From an uncultured Prevotella sp. (lineage in GTDB: Bacteria; Bacteroidota; Bacteroidia; Bacteroidales; Bacteroidaceae), in assembly GCA_947072805.1 (NCBI GenBank), contig CAMTJK010000111.1, positions 1-10,669 of the forward strand: DNA of 10,669 nt, written 5' to 3'. The first letter of the stretch is position 1; each line of letters opens with the position of its first letter. A program made the position numbers and the translations under genes. The notes beneath the pieces were generated by a model. It had not been told where the DNA came from. It saw nothing but the letters and a program-made list of their open reading frames with translations, and did not search any database. This document shows positions 1 through 6,052 of this stretch, in pieces.

Positions 1-19
1 TTCATTAAGTGCAGTTACG
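1..19 (+). repeat. 19-bp inverted repeat, left copy
   Basis: TTCATTAAGTGCAGTTACG is the exact reverse complement of 10618-10636. After it the two copies diverge by a 2-nt insertion and share GAAC again. A 19-bp perfect match is unlikely by chance in a window of this size. The sequence may continue left of the window. Confidence 0.6.
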
Positions 20-106
20 AACCCGTGCCGATTATCTTCTTCTTGAAAACCGCTCTTCCGATTACGAAATCAGAGCCTCATCTGCCTGCACAGTTCTGAT
101 AGTCTG

Positions 107-138
107 TTTGGATTTATCTTTACTTTTATATAACTTTG
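107..138 (+). promoter_or_regulatory. Bacteroidota promoter for the membrane-protein gene
   Basis: The sequence shows TTTG at 107-110, a 20-nt spacer and TAACTTTG at 131-138. This matches the -33/-7 consensus of the major Bacteroidota sigma factor (TTTG, 19-21 nt, TAnnTTTG). Transcription should start near 145, giving a leader of about 90 nt before the ATG at 236. The leader holds a 5-bp hairpin (GGGGA 189-193 with TCCCC 201-205). The consensus match is seen directly; promoter activity is inferred. Confidence 0.7.
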
Positions 139-235
139 CATCTGCATGCAAGGCTCCGGCATCTTACCGCAGCAATATTTCAACGCACGGGGAATATGTA
201 TCCCCCATTTCTACTTATAAAAAACGGACATCATC

Positions 236-1540
236 ATGGCAGGAACAGAATGTTTGCAGACCGGCGACAGGAAGGCCAAATATCTTTTTGCGGCAATATG
301 GATAATCATGTCCGTCACAGCCATCATGCACAGCGTCACGTACAACATGGTGGTATGCCACTACCGCAGCTGGGGCATCAGCGACTGGCTCATAAATTAC
401 GAGGGCGGCTTTGTGAGACGCGGACTGACAGGACAGTTATTGCTGGAGCTTTACAGACTGCATCCCTATAACGTGAAGACGGCAATACTGCTCATCACAG
501 TGGTATCGTCACTCTGGCTGCTGATTGTAGTGTGCCGCATGTTCCGCAGAAAAGGCTGGAGCTACGCCATACTTCCGCTGGGCTGCTGCTTCTTTTACGG
601 TTTTATGGAACTGTGGGTCAGAAAGGACATGCTGCTTCTGCTCATTGCCTACTACATCTTTTCGAGCTACAGGAAGTATTCTTCCGGACACAACACACGC
701 CATCTGCTTCTGTTTGTTGTGCTCTCATCGCTTATTCTGCTCATCCACGAAGCGGCATTCTTCTTTACCATACCCATTCTGATGACATACAGCTTCGCCG
801 CCATGAGTAAAGAGGGCGGTTCTGTACGCATTTCAGTCATGATAAGGCGTTTTATGCCCTTTCTGCCAGCCCTGCTCACCATGGCTTCGGTGTGTCTGTT
901 CAAGGGCAGCAGCACCATACCCCACGTGATATGGCAGTCGTGGTACGAGGTCTTCAGAGCCTATCCCGAAAGCAACGTCCCACTGTCCGAGCTCTGCAGC
1001 GACATAGGGCAGGGAATAGTGTCGTTGTCGTGGACTACTCTCGACACCATGCTGTTCCATCTGAACGTAAACTGCTTCGGATATTTTTCGGCAAACAGGT
1101 ACGTCATACTGTCCGCCGGCATTCTGCTCTGGCTCTGGATGCTTTTGGGCAACTACTACATAGTGTCGAGGCTCAACACCATATCGTTCCGCAAGGACGC
1201 GACAGCCCTGCACACAGAGACGGAAACAGGCAACACACTGCTGATACAATGCCTTTTCATGATGCCCCTGCTCACAGTTCTCAGCTGCGACTTCGGGCGC
1301 ACTATCCCCTACTGGGTGCTCTCGTCACTGATGGCTGTGGCCTGCCTCGGCAAACTCGACATCAAGGCTCTGGATAATCTGACAGAGCGTTTGCAGAAAC
1401 CGTTCACACGTCTGCCTCTCGGCAGCAAGATGGCATACTGCATCATGGTGATGAGCGTGCCTATGGTAGACAACTATTCGCCTGTGGGCTGTCTTCAAAT
1501 ACGCATTCTCGGCAAAATAGCAAGTTTCTTCATAGGCTGA
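236..1540 (+). CDS. Polytopic membrane protein of unknown function
   Basis: The product is 434 aa with about 10-11 hydrophobic segments, at residues near 16-40, 82-101, 109-125, 130-144, 156-189 (two), 205-222, 288-311, 333-350, 357-372 and 399-412. There is no cleavable signal and no soluble domain. Motifs that look conserved are NYEGGFVRRGLTG (54-66), RKD (129-131), HE (171-172, inside a membrane segment) and DFGR (352-355). This pattern recalls multi-pass proteins of bacterial surface-polysaccharide loci, such as polymerase-like or GT-C-like proteins, but I cannot name a family and assign no function. The ATG at 236 was chosen because it follows a consensus promoter, leaves a short charged N-terminus before the first membrane segment, and has no in-frame alternative upstream. 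The gene stands alone: its neighbours are the window edge and the rhamnose operon, and no clear intrinsic terminator follows it. Confidence 0.8.
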   Translation: MAGTECLQTGDRKAKYLFAAIWIIMSVTAIMHSVTYNMVVCHYRSWGISDWLINYEGGFVRRGLTGQLLLELYRLHPYNVKTAILLITVVSSLWLLIVVCRMFRRKGWSYAILPLGCCFFYGFMELWVRKDMLLLLIAYYIFSSYRKYSSGHNTRHLLLFVVLSSLILLIHEAAFFFTIPILMTYSFAAMSKEGGSVRISVMIRRFMPFLPALLTMASVCLFKGSSTIPHVIWQSWYEVFRAYPESNVPLSELCSDIGQGIVSLSWTTLDTMLFHLNVNCFGYFSANRYVILSAGILLWLWMLLGNYYIVSRLNTISFRKDATALHTETETGNTLLIQCLFMMPLLTVLSCDFGRTIPYWVLSSLMAVACLGKLDIKALDNLTERLQKPFTRLPLGSKMAYCIMVMSVPMVDNYSPVGCLQIRILGKIASFFIG

Positions 1541-1662
1541 CAACGTGCGTCTTTACACCTGTCGGTTACAACAGAACCACACCGCACCATCAGAACACAA
1601 AGACTTCTTTTCAAAACACACATGTTGTTATCATCCCGACACGGGCTGCCTACACGGGCTAA
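1541..1662. other. Gap between the membrane-protein gene and the rha operator
   Basis: No coding region is visible. It contains a 9-bp direct repeat, ACACGGGCT, at 1639-1647 and 1652-1660, immediately before the rha operator. No strong hairpin with a T-tract is visible, so termination of the upstream gene is unexplained. Confidence 0.5.
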
Positions 1663-1698
1663 ATCAAAACTTTTAGATTAAAAATCAAATAATAATGT
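1663..1698 (+). promoter_or_regulatory. Probable AraC-type (RhaR) operator upstream of rhaK
   Basis: Two TCAAA half-sites begin at 1664 and 1685, exactly 21 bp (two helical turns) apart, as is usual for AraC-family direct-repeat operators. The 36-bp block aligns without gaps to 10338-10303 on the minus strand upstream of rhaD, with 30 identical positions. Its downstream end covers the place where the -33 box should be, and no TTTG is present there. That suggests the activator substitutes for -33 contacts. Rhamnose operons of Bacteroides are known to be activated by the AraC-type regulator RhaR. That this is its site is inferred. Confidence 0.65.
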
Positions 1699-1719
1699 AC
1701 GTAATCATTAATAAAATAC

Positions 1720-1727
1720 TATCTTTG
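1720..1727 (+). promoter_or_regulatory. -7 box of the rhaKIT promoter
   Basis: TATCTTTG matches the Bacteroidota -7 consensus TAnnTTTG. The expected -33 position (around 1696-1701) has no TTTG, in line with an activator-dependent promoter. Transcription should start near 1734, leaving a leader of about 49 nt that is A-rich and has no Shine-Dalgarno sequence. Confidence 0.65.
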
Positions 1728-1782
1728 CATACAGAGAAAAATACTATTAAACCAAAACACTGCTAACGAACAAATCATACAA

Positions 1783-3276
1783 ATGGAGAGTAAAAAGTAT
1801 TTCTTCGCTGTTGACCTCGGAGCAACAAGCGGCAGAACCATCATCGGTACGCTCGACAGTGACCGCATCGAGCTTGAAGAGCTTACACGTTTTGACAACA
1901 ACCTGATAGAAACCGGAGGACATTTCTATTGGGATATATACGCCCTCTACAACGAAATAATAAAAGGACTGAAGACCGCGGCACAGCGCAACATACCCAT
2001 CTGCTCGATAGGCATCGACACATGGGGCGTGGACTTTGTGTGTGTGGGCAAGGACGGAGCCCTGCTTCGCAACCCGCTCGCCTACCGCGACCCTCACACC
2101 TTCGGCATGATGGAGGACTTCTTCGAGAAAAAGGTAGACAAGAAGAGCGTCTACAACATTACGGGTATACAGTTTATGAACTTCAACTCCCTCTTCCAGC
2201 TGTATGCAATGCGACGCAACGGCGACTCGGCTCTCGAAAACGCCGAGAAGATACTCTTCGTGCCCGATGCGCTCAGCTATATGCTTACGGGAAAGATGGT
2301 GTGCGAGTATACCATAGCCTCAACAAGCCAGATGCTCGACCCGAAGACCAAGCAGCTCGACGAGAAACTGCTCGCCGGCGTAGGACTTACACGCAATAAC
2401 TTCGGACCGATGACCAATCCGGCTGTCGAAATAGGACGCCTCACAGAAGAAGTGCAGAAGATGACAGGCCTGGGCGACGTGCCCGTGATAGCCGTAGCCG
2501 GACACGACACGGGAAGCGCCGTGGCTGCCGTACCGGCACGCAACGAGAACTTCGCATATCTCAGCAGCGGCACATGGAGCCTGATGGGCATCGAGACGAA
2601 AGATGCCATAATAAACGAGCTGAGCTACGAGCGCAACTTTACCAACGAGGGCGGCATTGAGGGCACTACACGCTTCCTCAAGAACATATGCGGCATGTGG
2701 CTCTACGAACGCTGCCGCAAGGAGTGGACCGACGCACCGCGCTCACACGCCGAACTGCAGGCGGAAGCCATGAAGCAGCCCGCCTTCAGAAGCATCATCA
2801 ATCCCGACGACACTGCCTTTGCCAACCCATCATCGATGGTGGAAGCAATACAGACTTACTGTAAGGAGACAAACCAGCATGTGCCCGAAGGCTATGCGGA
2901 AATATGCCGTTGCATATTCGACTCGCTCGCACTGCGCTACCGCCAGGTGTTCGGCTATCTGCGCGAAATGGCTTCGTTCCCACTCGAAGTGCTCCACATA
3001 ATAGGCGGAGGCTCGCTCAACAACTATCTCAACCAGTTTACAGCCAATGCGCTCGGCGTTGAAGTGCTCGCCGGACCGCAGGAAGGCACTGCCATAGGCA
3101 ACATAATGCTACAGGCAAAGGCTGCCGGCGATGTGAGCGACATATGGGACATGCGACGCATAATAGCTAACAGCCTCGAGCTGAAGCGCTTTGAACCCGC
3201 CGACAAGGAGGTTTGGGACAAGGCCTACGACAGATTCCTCGAAATAGTGGCTGCCGCCGACGCACGCAAGGCATGA
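1783..3276 (+). CDS. rhaK: Rhamnulokinase
   Basis: This cytoplasmic FGGY-family kinase transfers phosphate from ATP to L-rhamnulose, giving L-rhamnulose 1-phosphate, the second step of rhamnose catabolism. At 497 aa it is of normal length. The N-terminal phosphate-binding motif VDLGATSGR lies at 10-18 and GIDTWGVDF at 77-85. GHDTGSA (240-246) supplies the likely catalytic base Asp242, followed by LSSGTWSL (260-267). The C-terminal domain has HIIGGGSLN (405-413) and the adenine-site segment GPQEGTAIGN (431-440). The GHD-SGTWS pattern and the neighbours rhaI, rhaT and rhaD favour rhamnulokinase over fuculokinase or xylulokinase. The start at 1783 fits the short leader behind the -7 box at 1720. 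It is the first gene of the operon, 56 bp before rhaI. The symbol rhaB is used for the same enzyme in enterobacteria. Confidence 0.95.
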   Translation: MESKKYFFAVDLGATSGRTIIGTLDSDRIELEELTRFDNNLIETGGHFYWDIYALYNEIIKGLKTAAQRNIPICSIGIDTWGVDFVCVGKDGALLRNPLAYRDPHTFGMMEDFFEKKVDKKSVYNITGIQFMNFNSLFQLYAMRRNGDSALENAEKILFVPDALSYMLTGKMVCEYTIASTSQMLDPKTKQLDEKLLAGVGLTRNNFGPMTNPAVEIGRLTEEVQKMTGLGDVPVIAVAGHDTGSAVAAVPARNENFAYLSSGTWSLMGIETKDAIINELSYERNFTNEGGIEGTTRFLKNICGMWLYERCRKEWTDAPRSHAELQAEAMKQPAFRSIINPDDTAFANPSSMVEAIQTYCKETNQHVPEGYAEICRCIFDSLALRYRQVFGYLREMASFPLEVLHIIGGGSLNNYLNQFTANALGVEVLAGPQEGTAIGNIMLQAKAAGDVSDIWDMRRIIANSLELKRFEPADKEVWDKAYDRFLEIVAAADARKA

Positions 3277-3332
3277 AAACAACTGAGAAACAGAAACAAT
3301 CTATCAAAAAACAAAAATAAAAACCTAAAAAA

Positions 3333-4586
3333 ATGAAAGAAGAATTAGTAAAAAAAGCTTATGAGGTAGCAAAGGAACGCTACGCAGAACTTGGTGTAGA
3401 CACAGAAGCTGTGCTCAAACAGCTCCAGGATTTCCACCTCTCACTGCACTGCTGGCAGGCAGACGACGTAAAGGGTTTTGAGGTACAGGCAGGCGCAATG
3501 TCCGGCGGTATTCAGTCTACAGGCGACTTCCCCGGAGCAGCACGCAACATTGACGAGCTCCGCCAGGACATACTGAAGGCAAAGAGCCTCATTCCCGGCA
3601 ACCACCGCCTCAACCTCCACGAGATATACGGCGACTTCAAAGGCAAGGTTGTAGACCGCGACGAGGTGACAGTGGAGTACTTCCAGTCATGGATAGACTG
3701 GGCAAAAGAGAACAACACTCTGCTCGACTTCAACTCTTCAAGCTTCTCTCACCCGAAATCAGGCAGCCTCTCGCTCGCCAACCCCGACGAAAGCATCCGC
3801 AAATTCTGGGTTGAACACACAAAGCGTTGCCGTGACATCGCCAACGCAATGGGCGAAGCACAGAACGACCCCTGTATCATGAACCTCTGGGTACACGACG
3901 GATGCAAGGACGTGTCTGTAAACCACGCTCTCTATCGCAACACGCTCAAGAAATCGCTCGACGAGATATTCGAAAAGGAGCAGCCCATGATGAAAGACTG
4001 TATAGAGGGCAAGGTGTTCGGCATCGGTCTGGAATCGTTCACAGTAGGTTCTCACGACTTCTACACAGCCTACGCTGCACAGAACGACAAGATTCTCACC
4101 ATCGACACCGGTCACTATCACCCGACAGAGTCGCCAGCCGACAAGGTTTCTGCCGTTCTGCCTTTCCTCAAAGAGCTCATGCTCCACGTTTCACGCCCCA
4201 TCCGCTGGGACTCCGACCACGTTACCATTATGGACGACCCGACACAGGAACTCTTCTTCGAGATTGTGCGTGCCAACGCATTGGAGCGCGTTCACTACGG
4301 ACTCGACTTCTTCGACGGCTCCATCAACCGCATCGGTGCTTACGTTATCGGCTCACGCTCGGCACAGAAGTGCATGCTCCGCGCTCTGCTCGAACCGCGC
4401 GACACCATCTCCAAGCTGGAACTCGCAGGTGAAGGCTACAAGGTGCTCGCCCTTATCGAAGAGCAGAAGGCAATGCCTTGGCAGGCTGTCTACGACGAAT
4501 TCTGCGTACGCAACAACGTTCCCGTTGGACAGGAATTTATCGCCGACATCGACAAGTATGTTGTAGACGTCATTTCCAAGAGATAA
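3333..4586 (+). CDS. rhaI: L-rhamnose isomerase
   Basis: It converts L-rhamnose to L-rhamnulose in the cytoplasm (rhaA in E. coli), using divalent metal ions, and is of typical length at 417 aa. The TIM-barrel metal-site motifs are all present: GLESFTVGSH (232-241) with metal-ligand candidate Glu234, DTGHYHPTE (258-266) with Asp258 and His261 or His263, RWDSDHV (291-297) with Asp293 and Asp295, and GLDFFDGSINR (323-333). These correspond to motifs I know from RhaA proteins, so the assignment is firm. An A-rich leader without a Shine-Dalgarno sequence precedes the ATG, typical of Bacteroidota. The gene lies between the kinase and the symporter. A hairpin begins 17 nt after the stop codon (see 4604-4659), so rhaI and rhaT may be expressed at different levels. 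Confidence 0.96.
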   Translation: MKEELVKKAYEVAKERYAELGVDTEAVLKQLQDFHLSLHCWQADDVKGFEVQAGAMSGGIQSTGDFPGAARNIDELRQDILKAKSLIPGNHRLNLHEIYGDFKGKVVDRDEVTVEYFQSWIDWAKENNTLLDFNSSSFSHPKSGSLSLANPDESIRKFWVEHTKRCRDIANAMGEAQNDPCIMNLWVHDGCKDVSVNHALYRNTLKKSLDEIFEKEQPMMKDCIEGKVFGIGLESFTVGSHDFYTAYAAQNDKILTIDTGHYHPTESPADKVSAVLPFLKELMLHVSRPIRWDSDHVTIMDDPTQELFFEIVRANALERVHYGLDFFDGSINRIGAYVIGSRSAQKCMLRALLEPRDTISKLELAGEGYKVLALIEEQKAMPWQAVYDEFCVRNNVPVGQEFIADIDKYVVDVISKR

Positions 4587-4603
4587 TATTATAATATAAT
4601 AAT

Positions 4604-4659
4604 AAGGTAAGAGGCTACTGGTTGTCACGACAGCCATTAACCCCTTGCCTTTCTTTTTA
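4604..4659 (+). terminator. Bipartite hairpin with T-rich tail between rhaI and rhaT (attenuator or terminator)
   Basis: The outer stem pairs 4604-4614 (AAGGTAAGAGG) with 4641-4651 (CCCCTTGCCTT), with one G-T wobble and one A-C mismatch. An inner stem pairs 4619-4626 with 4629-4636 (TGGTTGTC and GACAGCCA). TTCTTTTTAT follows directly. This is the form of an intrinsic terminator, yet rhaT follows 12 nt later on the same strand with no promoter consensus that I can see. Partial termination, or an mRNA 3'-end stabiliser for rhaKI, is the likely role. Confidence 0.65.
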
Positions 4660-4671
4660 TAACAAAAAACT

Positions 4672-5706
4672 ATGGAAATCTTTATCGGACTTTTAATAAT
4701 AGCTGTCGGAGCCTTCTGCCAGTCGAGCTGTTATGTGCCTATCAACAAGATAAAAGAATGGTCCTGGGAATCGTACTGGATTGTACAGGGCTTGTTTGCA
4801 TGGCTCATACTGCCCGTTCTCGGCGCATTCCTCGCCGTTCCCGAAGGACACAGCCTCTGCGAACTGTTTTCTGAAGGCAACGACTTCAGCATCTGGATGA
4901 CAATACTCTTCGGAGTGTTGTGGGGAGTGGGCGGACTGACATTCGGCCTGTCCATGCGCTACCTCGGTGTAGCCCTCGGCCAGTCTATTGCCCTCGGCAC
5001 CTGCGCCGGACTGGGCACCATCATGGGACCGGTGCTGCTCGATGCGTTCTTCCCCGAGATGAATGCCATAAGCGCCCTCACCTCGTCGGTAATCATCGGT
5101 GTCGTAGTGACGCTCGTGGGCATCGGCATCATCGGCGTGGCAGGCTCCATGAAAGCCGCCTCGCTGTCGGATGAGGATAAGACATCGGCTGTCAAAGATT
5201 TCAACTTCCCCAAAGGACTTGTCATTGCAATGCTTGCCGGCTTCATGAGCGGCTGCTTCAACGTTGGACTTGAATTCGGAAAAGACATCAACTTCGGCGA
5301 TGCCACCAATCCGATGTTCCGCACTCTTCCCGCCACCATGCTCGTAACGATGGGCGGATTCGTGACCAACGCCATCTATTGCTTTACACAGAACACAAAG
5401 AACAAGACGTGGGGCGACTACCAAAACGGCGGCGTATGGCTGAACAACATACTGTTCTGTCTTCTCGCCGGCGCACTGTGGTACAGCCAATTCTTCGGAC
5501 TGTCGCTCGGCAAGGGCTTCCTCACCGAATCACCCACACTCACCACACTCGCGTTCTGTATTCTCATGGCTCTCAATGTGGTCTTCTCGAACGTATGGGG
5601 AATAATTCTCAAAGAGTGGAAGGGATGCTCCAAGAACACCATTTTCGTGCTCTGCATAGGCATTGTGGTGCTCATCTTGTCGTCGTTCCTGCCGCAACTC
5701 ATCTAA
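4672..5706 (+). CDS. rhaT: L-rhamnose/H+ symporter
   Basis: This inner-membrane symporter of the RhaT family (drug/metabolite transporter superfamily) takes up L-rhamnose with protons. The 344-aa product matches the family length. Ten hydrophobic segments are visible, near residues 2-20, 36-56, 74-94, 98-122, 138-158, 181-201, 218-238, 257-277, 289-310 and 323-341. The N-terminus has the family-like GAFCQSSCYVPINKIKEWSWE stretch (from 13), then FGLSMRYLGVALGQSIALG (91-109) and FNVGLEFG (196-203). There is no signal peptide. It is the last gene of rhaKIT, separated from rhaI by 85 bp that include a terminator-like hairpin. A strong terminator follows its stop codon. Confidence 0.95.
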   Translation: MEIFIGLLIIAVGAFCQSSCYVPINKIKEWSWESYWIVQGLFAWLILPVLGAFLAVPEGHSLCELFSEGNDFSIWMTILFGVLWGVGGLTFGLSMRYLGVALGQSIALGTCAGLGTIMGPVLLDAFFPEMNAISALTSSVIIGVVVTLVGIGIIGVAGSMKAASLSDEDKTSAVKDFNFPKGLVIAMLAGFMSGCFNVGLEFGKDINFGDATNPMFRTLPATMLVTMGGFVTNAIYCFTQNTKNKTWGDYQNGGVWLNNILFCLLAGALWYSQFFGLSLGKGFLTESPTLTTLAFCILMALNVVFSNVWGIILKEWKGCSKNTIFVLCIGIVVLILSSFLPQLI

Positions 5707-5754
5707 ACCCAAATCGCTCGTTAGCATAATGGACTAAGCCCAAAAGGTCATATC

Positions 5755-5800
5755 AACGCGGATTGCCGTATGCCATTGCGTACGCCAATCCGCGTTTTTT
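5755..5800 (+). terminator. Intrinsic terminator of rhaKIT
   Basis: AACGCGGATTG (5755-5765) pairs perfectly with CAATCCGCGTT (5786-5796), and TTTT continues to 5800. Within the loop a second stem pairs 5767-5773 with 5778-5784, closing on CATT. The long GC-rich stem plus T-tract, 48 nt after the rhaT stop codon and just before a new promoter, marks the end of the transcript. Confidence 0.9.
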
Positions 5801-5811
5801 ATGCAAAATGC

Positions 5812-5842
5812 TTTGCCGTCTCGCACTTTTGTACTACCTTTG
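5812..5842 (+). promoter_or_regulatory. Bacteroidota promoter of the B12 uptake operon
   Basis: TTTG at 5812-5815, a 19-nt spacer and TACCTTTG at 5835-5842 match the -33/-7 consensus fully. The predicted transcription start, about 7 nt beyond the -7 box (near 5849), coincides with the 5' strand of the riboswitch P1 helix, which supports both calls. Confidence 0.8.
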
Positions 5843-5847
5843 CACCA

Positions 5848-6007
5848 ACCGAGCGGTTCACATAGCCGTGATTAAAAGGGAATCAGGTGAAAATCCTGAG
5901 CAGTCCCGCTGCTGTGAGTTGTCTTTTATGCGTACGGACAATATGCCACTGACATTTTTAGGGAAGGCGTCCGCACAGACAACGAAGCCAGAAGACCTGC
6001 CATCGGT
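5848..6007 (+). ncRNA. Cobalamin riboswitch
   Basis: The aptamer core is clear. A GGTGAAAATCC segment lies inside an imperfect stem (5884-5898), followed by GCAGTCCCGCTGCTGTGA (5900-5917). The B12 box AGCCAGAAGACCTGCC (5986-6001) differs from the common AGCCAGGAGACCTGCC by one base. Supporting helices are P1 (ACCGA 5848-5852 with TCGGT 6003-6007) and a peripheral helix (GTTGTC 5918-5923 with GACAAC 5978-5983). The element leads into the TonB-dependent receptor gene, so cobalamin should lower expression of the uptake operon. The 45 nt between P1 and the ATG hold only weak alternative pairings (for example TTCC/GGAA around 6020-6036) and no T-tract. Control of translation initiation is therefore more likely than termination. 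Confidence 0.95.
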
Positions 6008-6052
6008 GTTATAAAAACGTTCCCCGGGTCGAGGAAAATCCGGTGAATAACA

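Noticed and set aside
9..305. Open frames at the left edge (9-305 and 136-471)
   Set aside because: They cross the consensus promoter at 107-138 and overlap the membrane-protein gene in other frames; no motifs or plausible domains are seen.
3277..3332. TATCAAAA-like sequence before rhaI, resembling a rha half-site
   Set aside because: There is only one half-site in an A-rich leader, no partner at 21 bp and no -7 box, so an internal RhaR promoter is not supported.
4586..4597. 12-bp palindrome ATATTATAATAT after the rhaI stop codon
   Set aside because: It is a pure A/T sequence, likely by chance, and too weak to be a meaningful hairpin compared with the stem at 4604-4651.
4693..5490. Long open frame (265 aa) on the minus strand opposite rhaT
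   Set aside because: It is the antisense shadow of rhaT: its composition is rich in H, E, A and G with no hydrophobic core or recognisable motif, and it has no promoter of its own.
5763..6014. Open frame of 83 aa spanning the terminator, promoter and riboswitch
   Set aside because: The sequence is fully explained by a terminator, a consensus promoter and a conserved cobalamin aptamer, none of which is coding.
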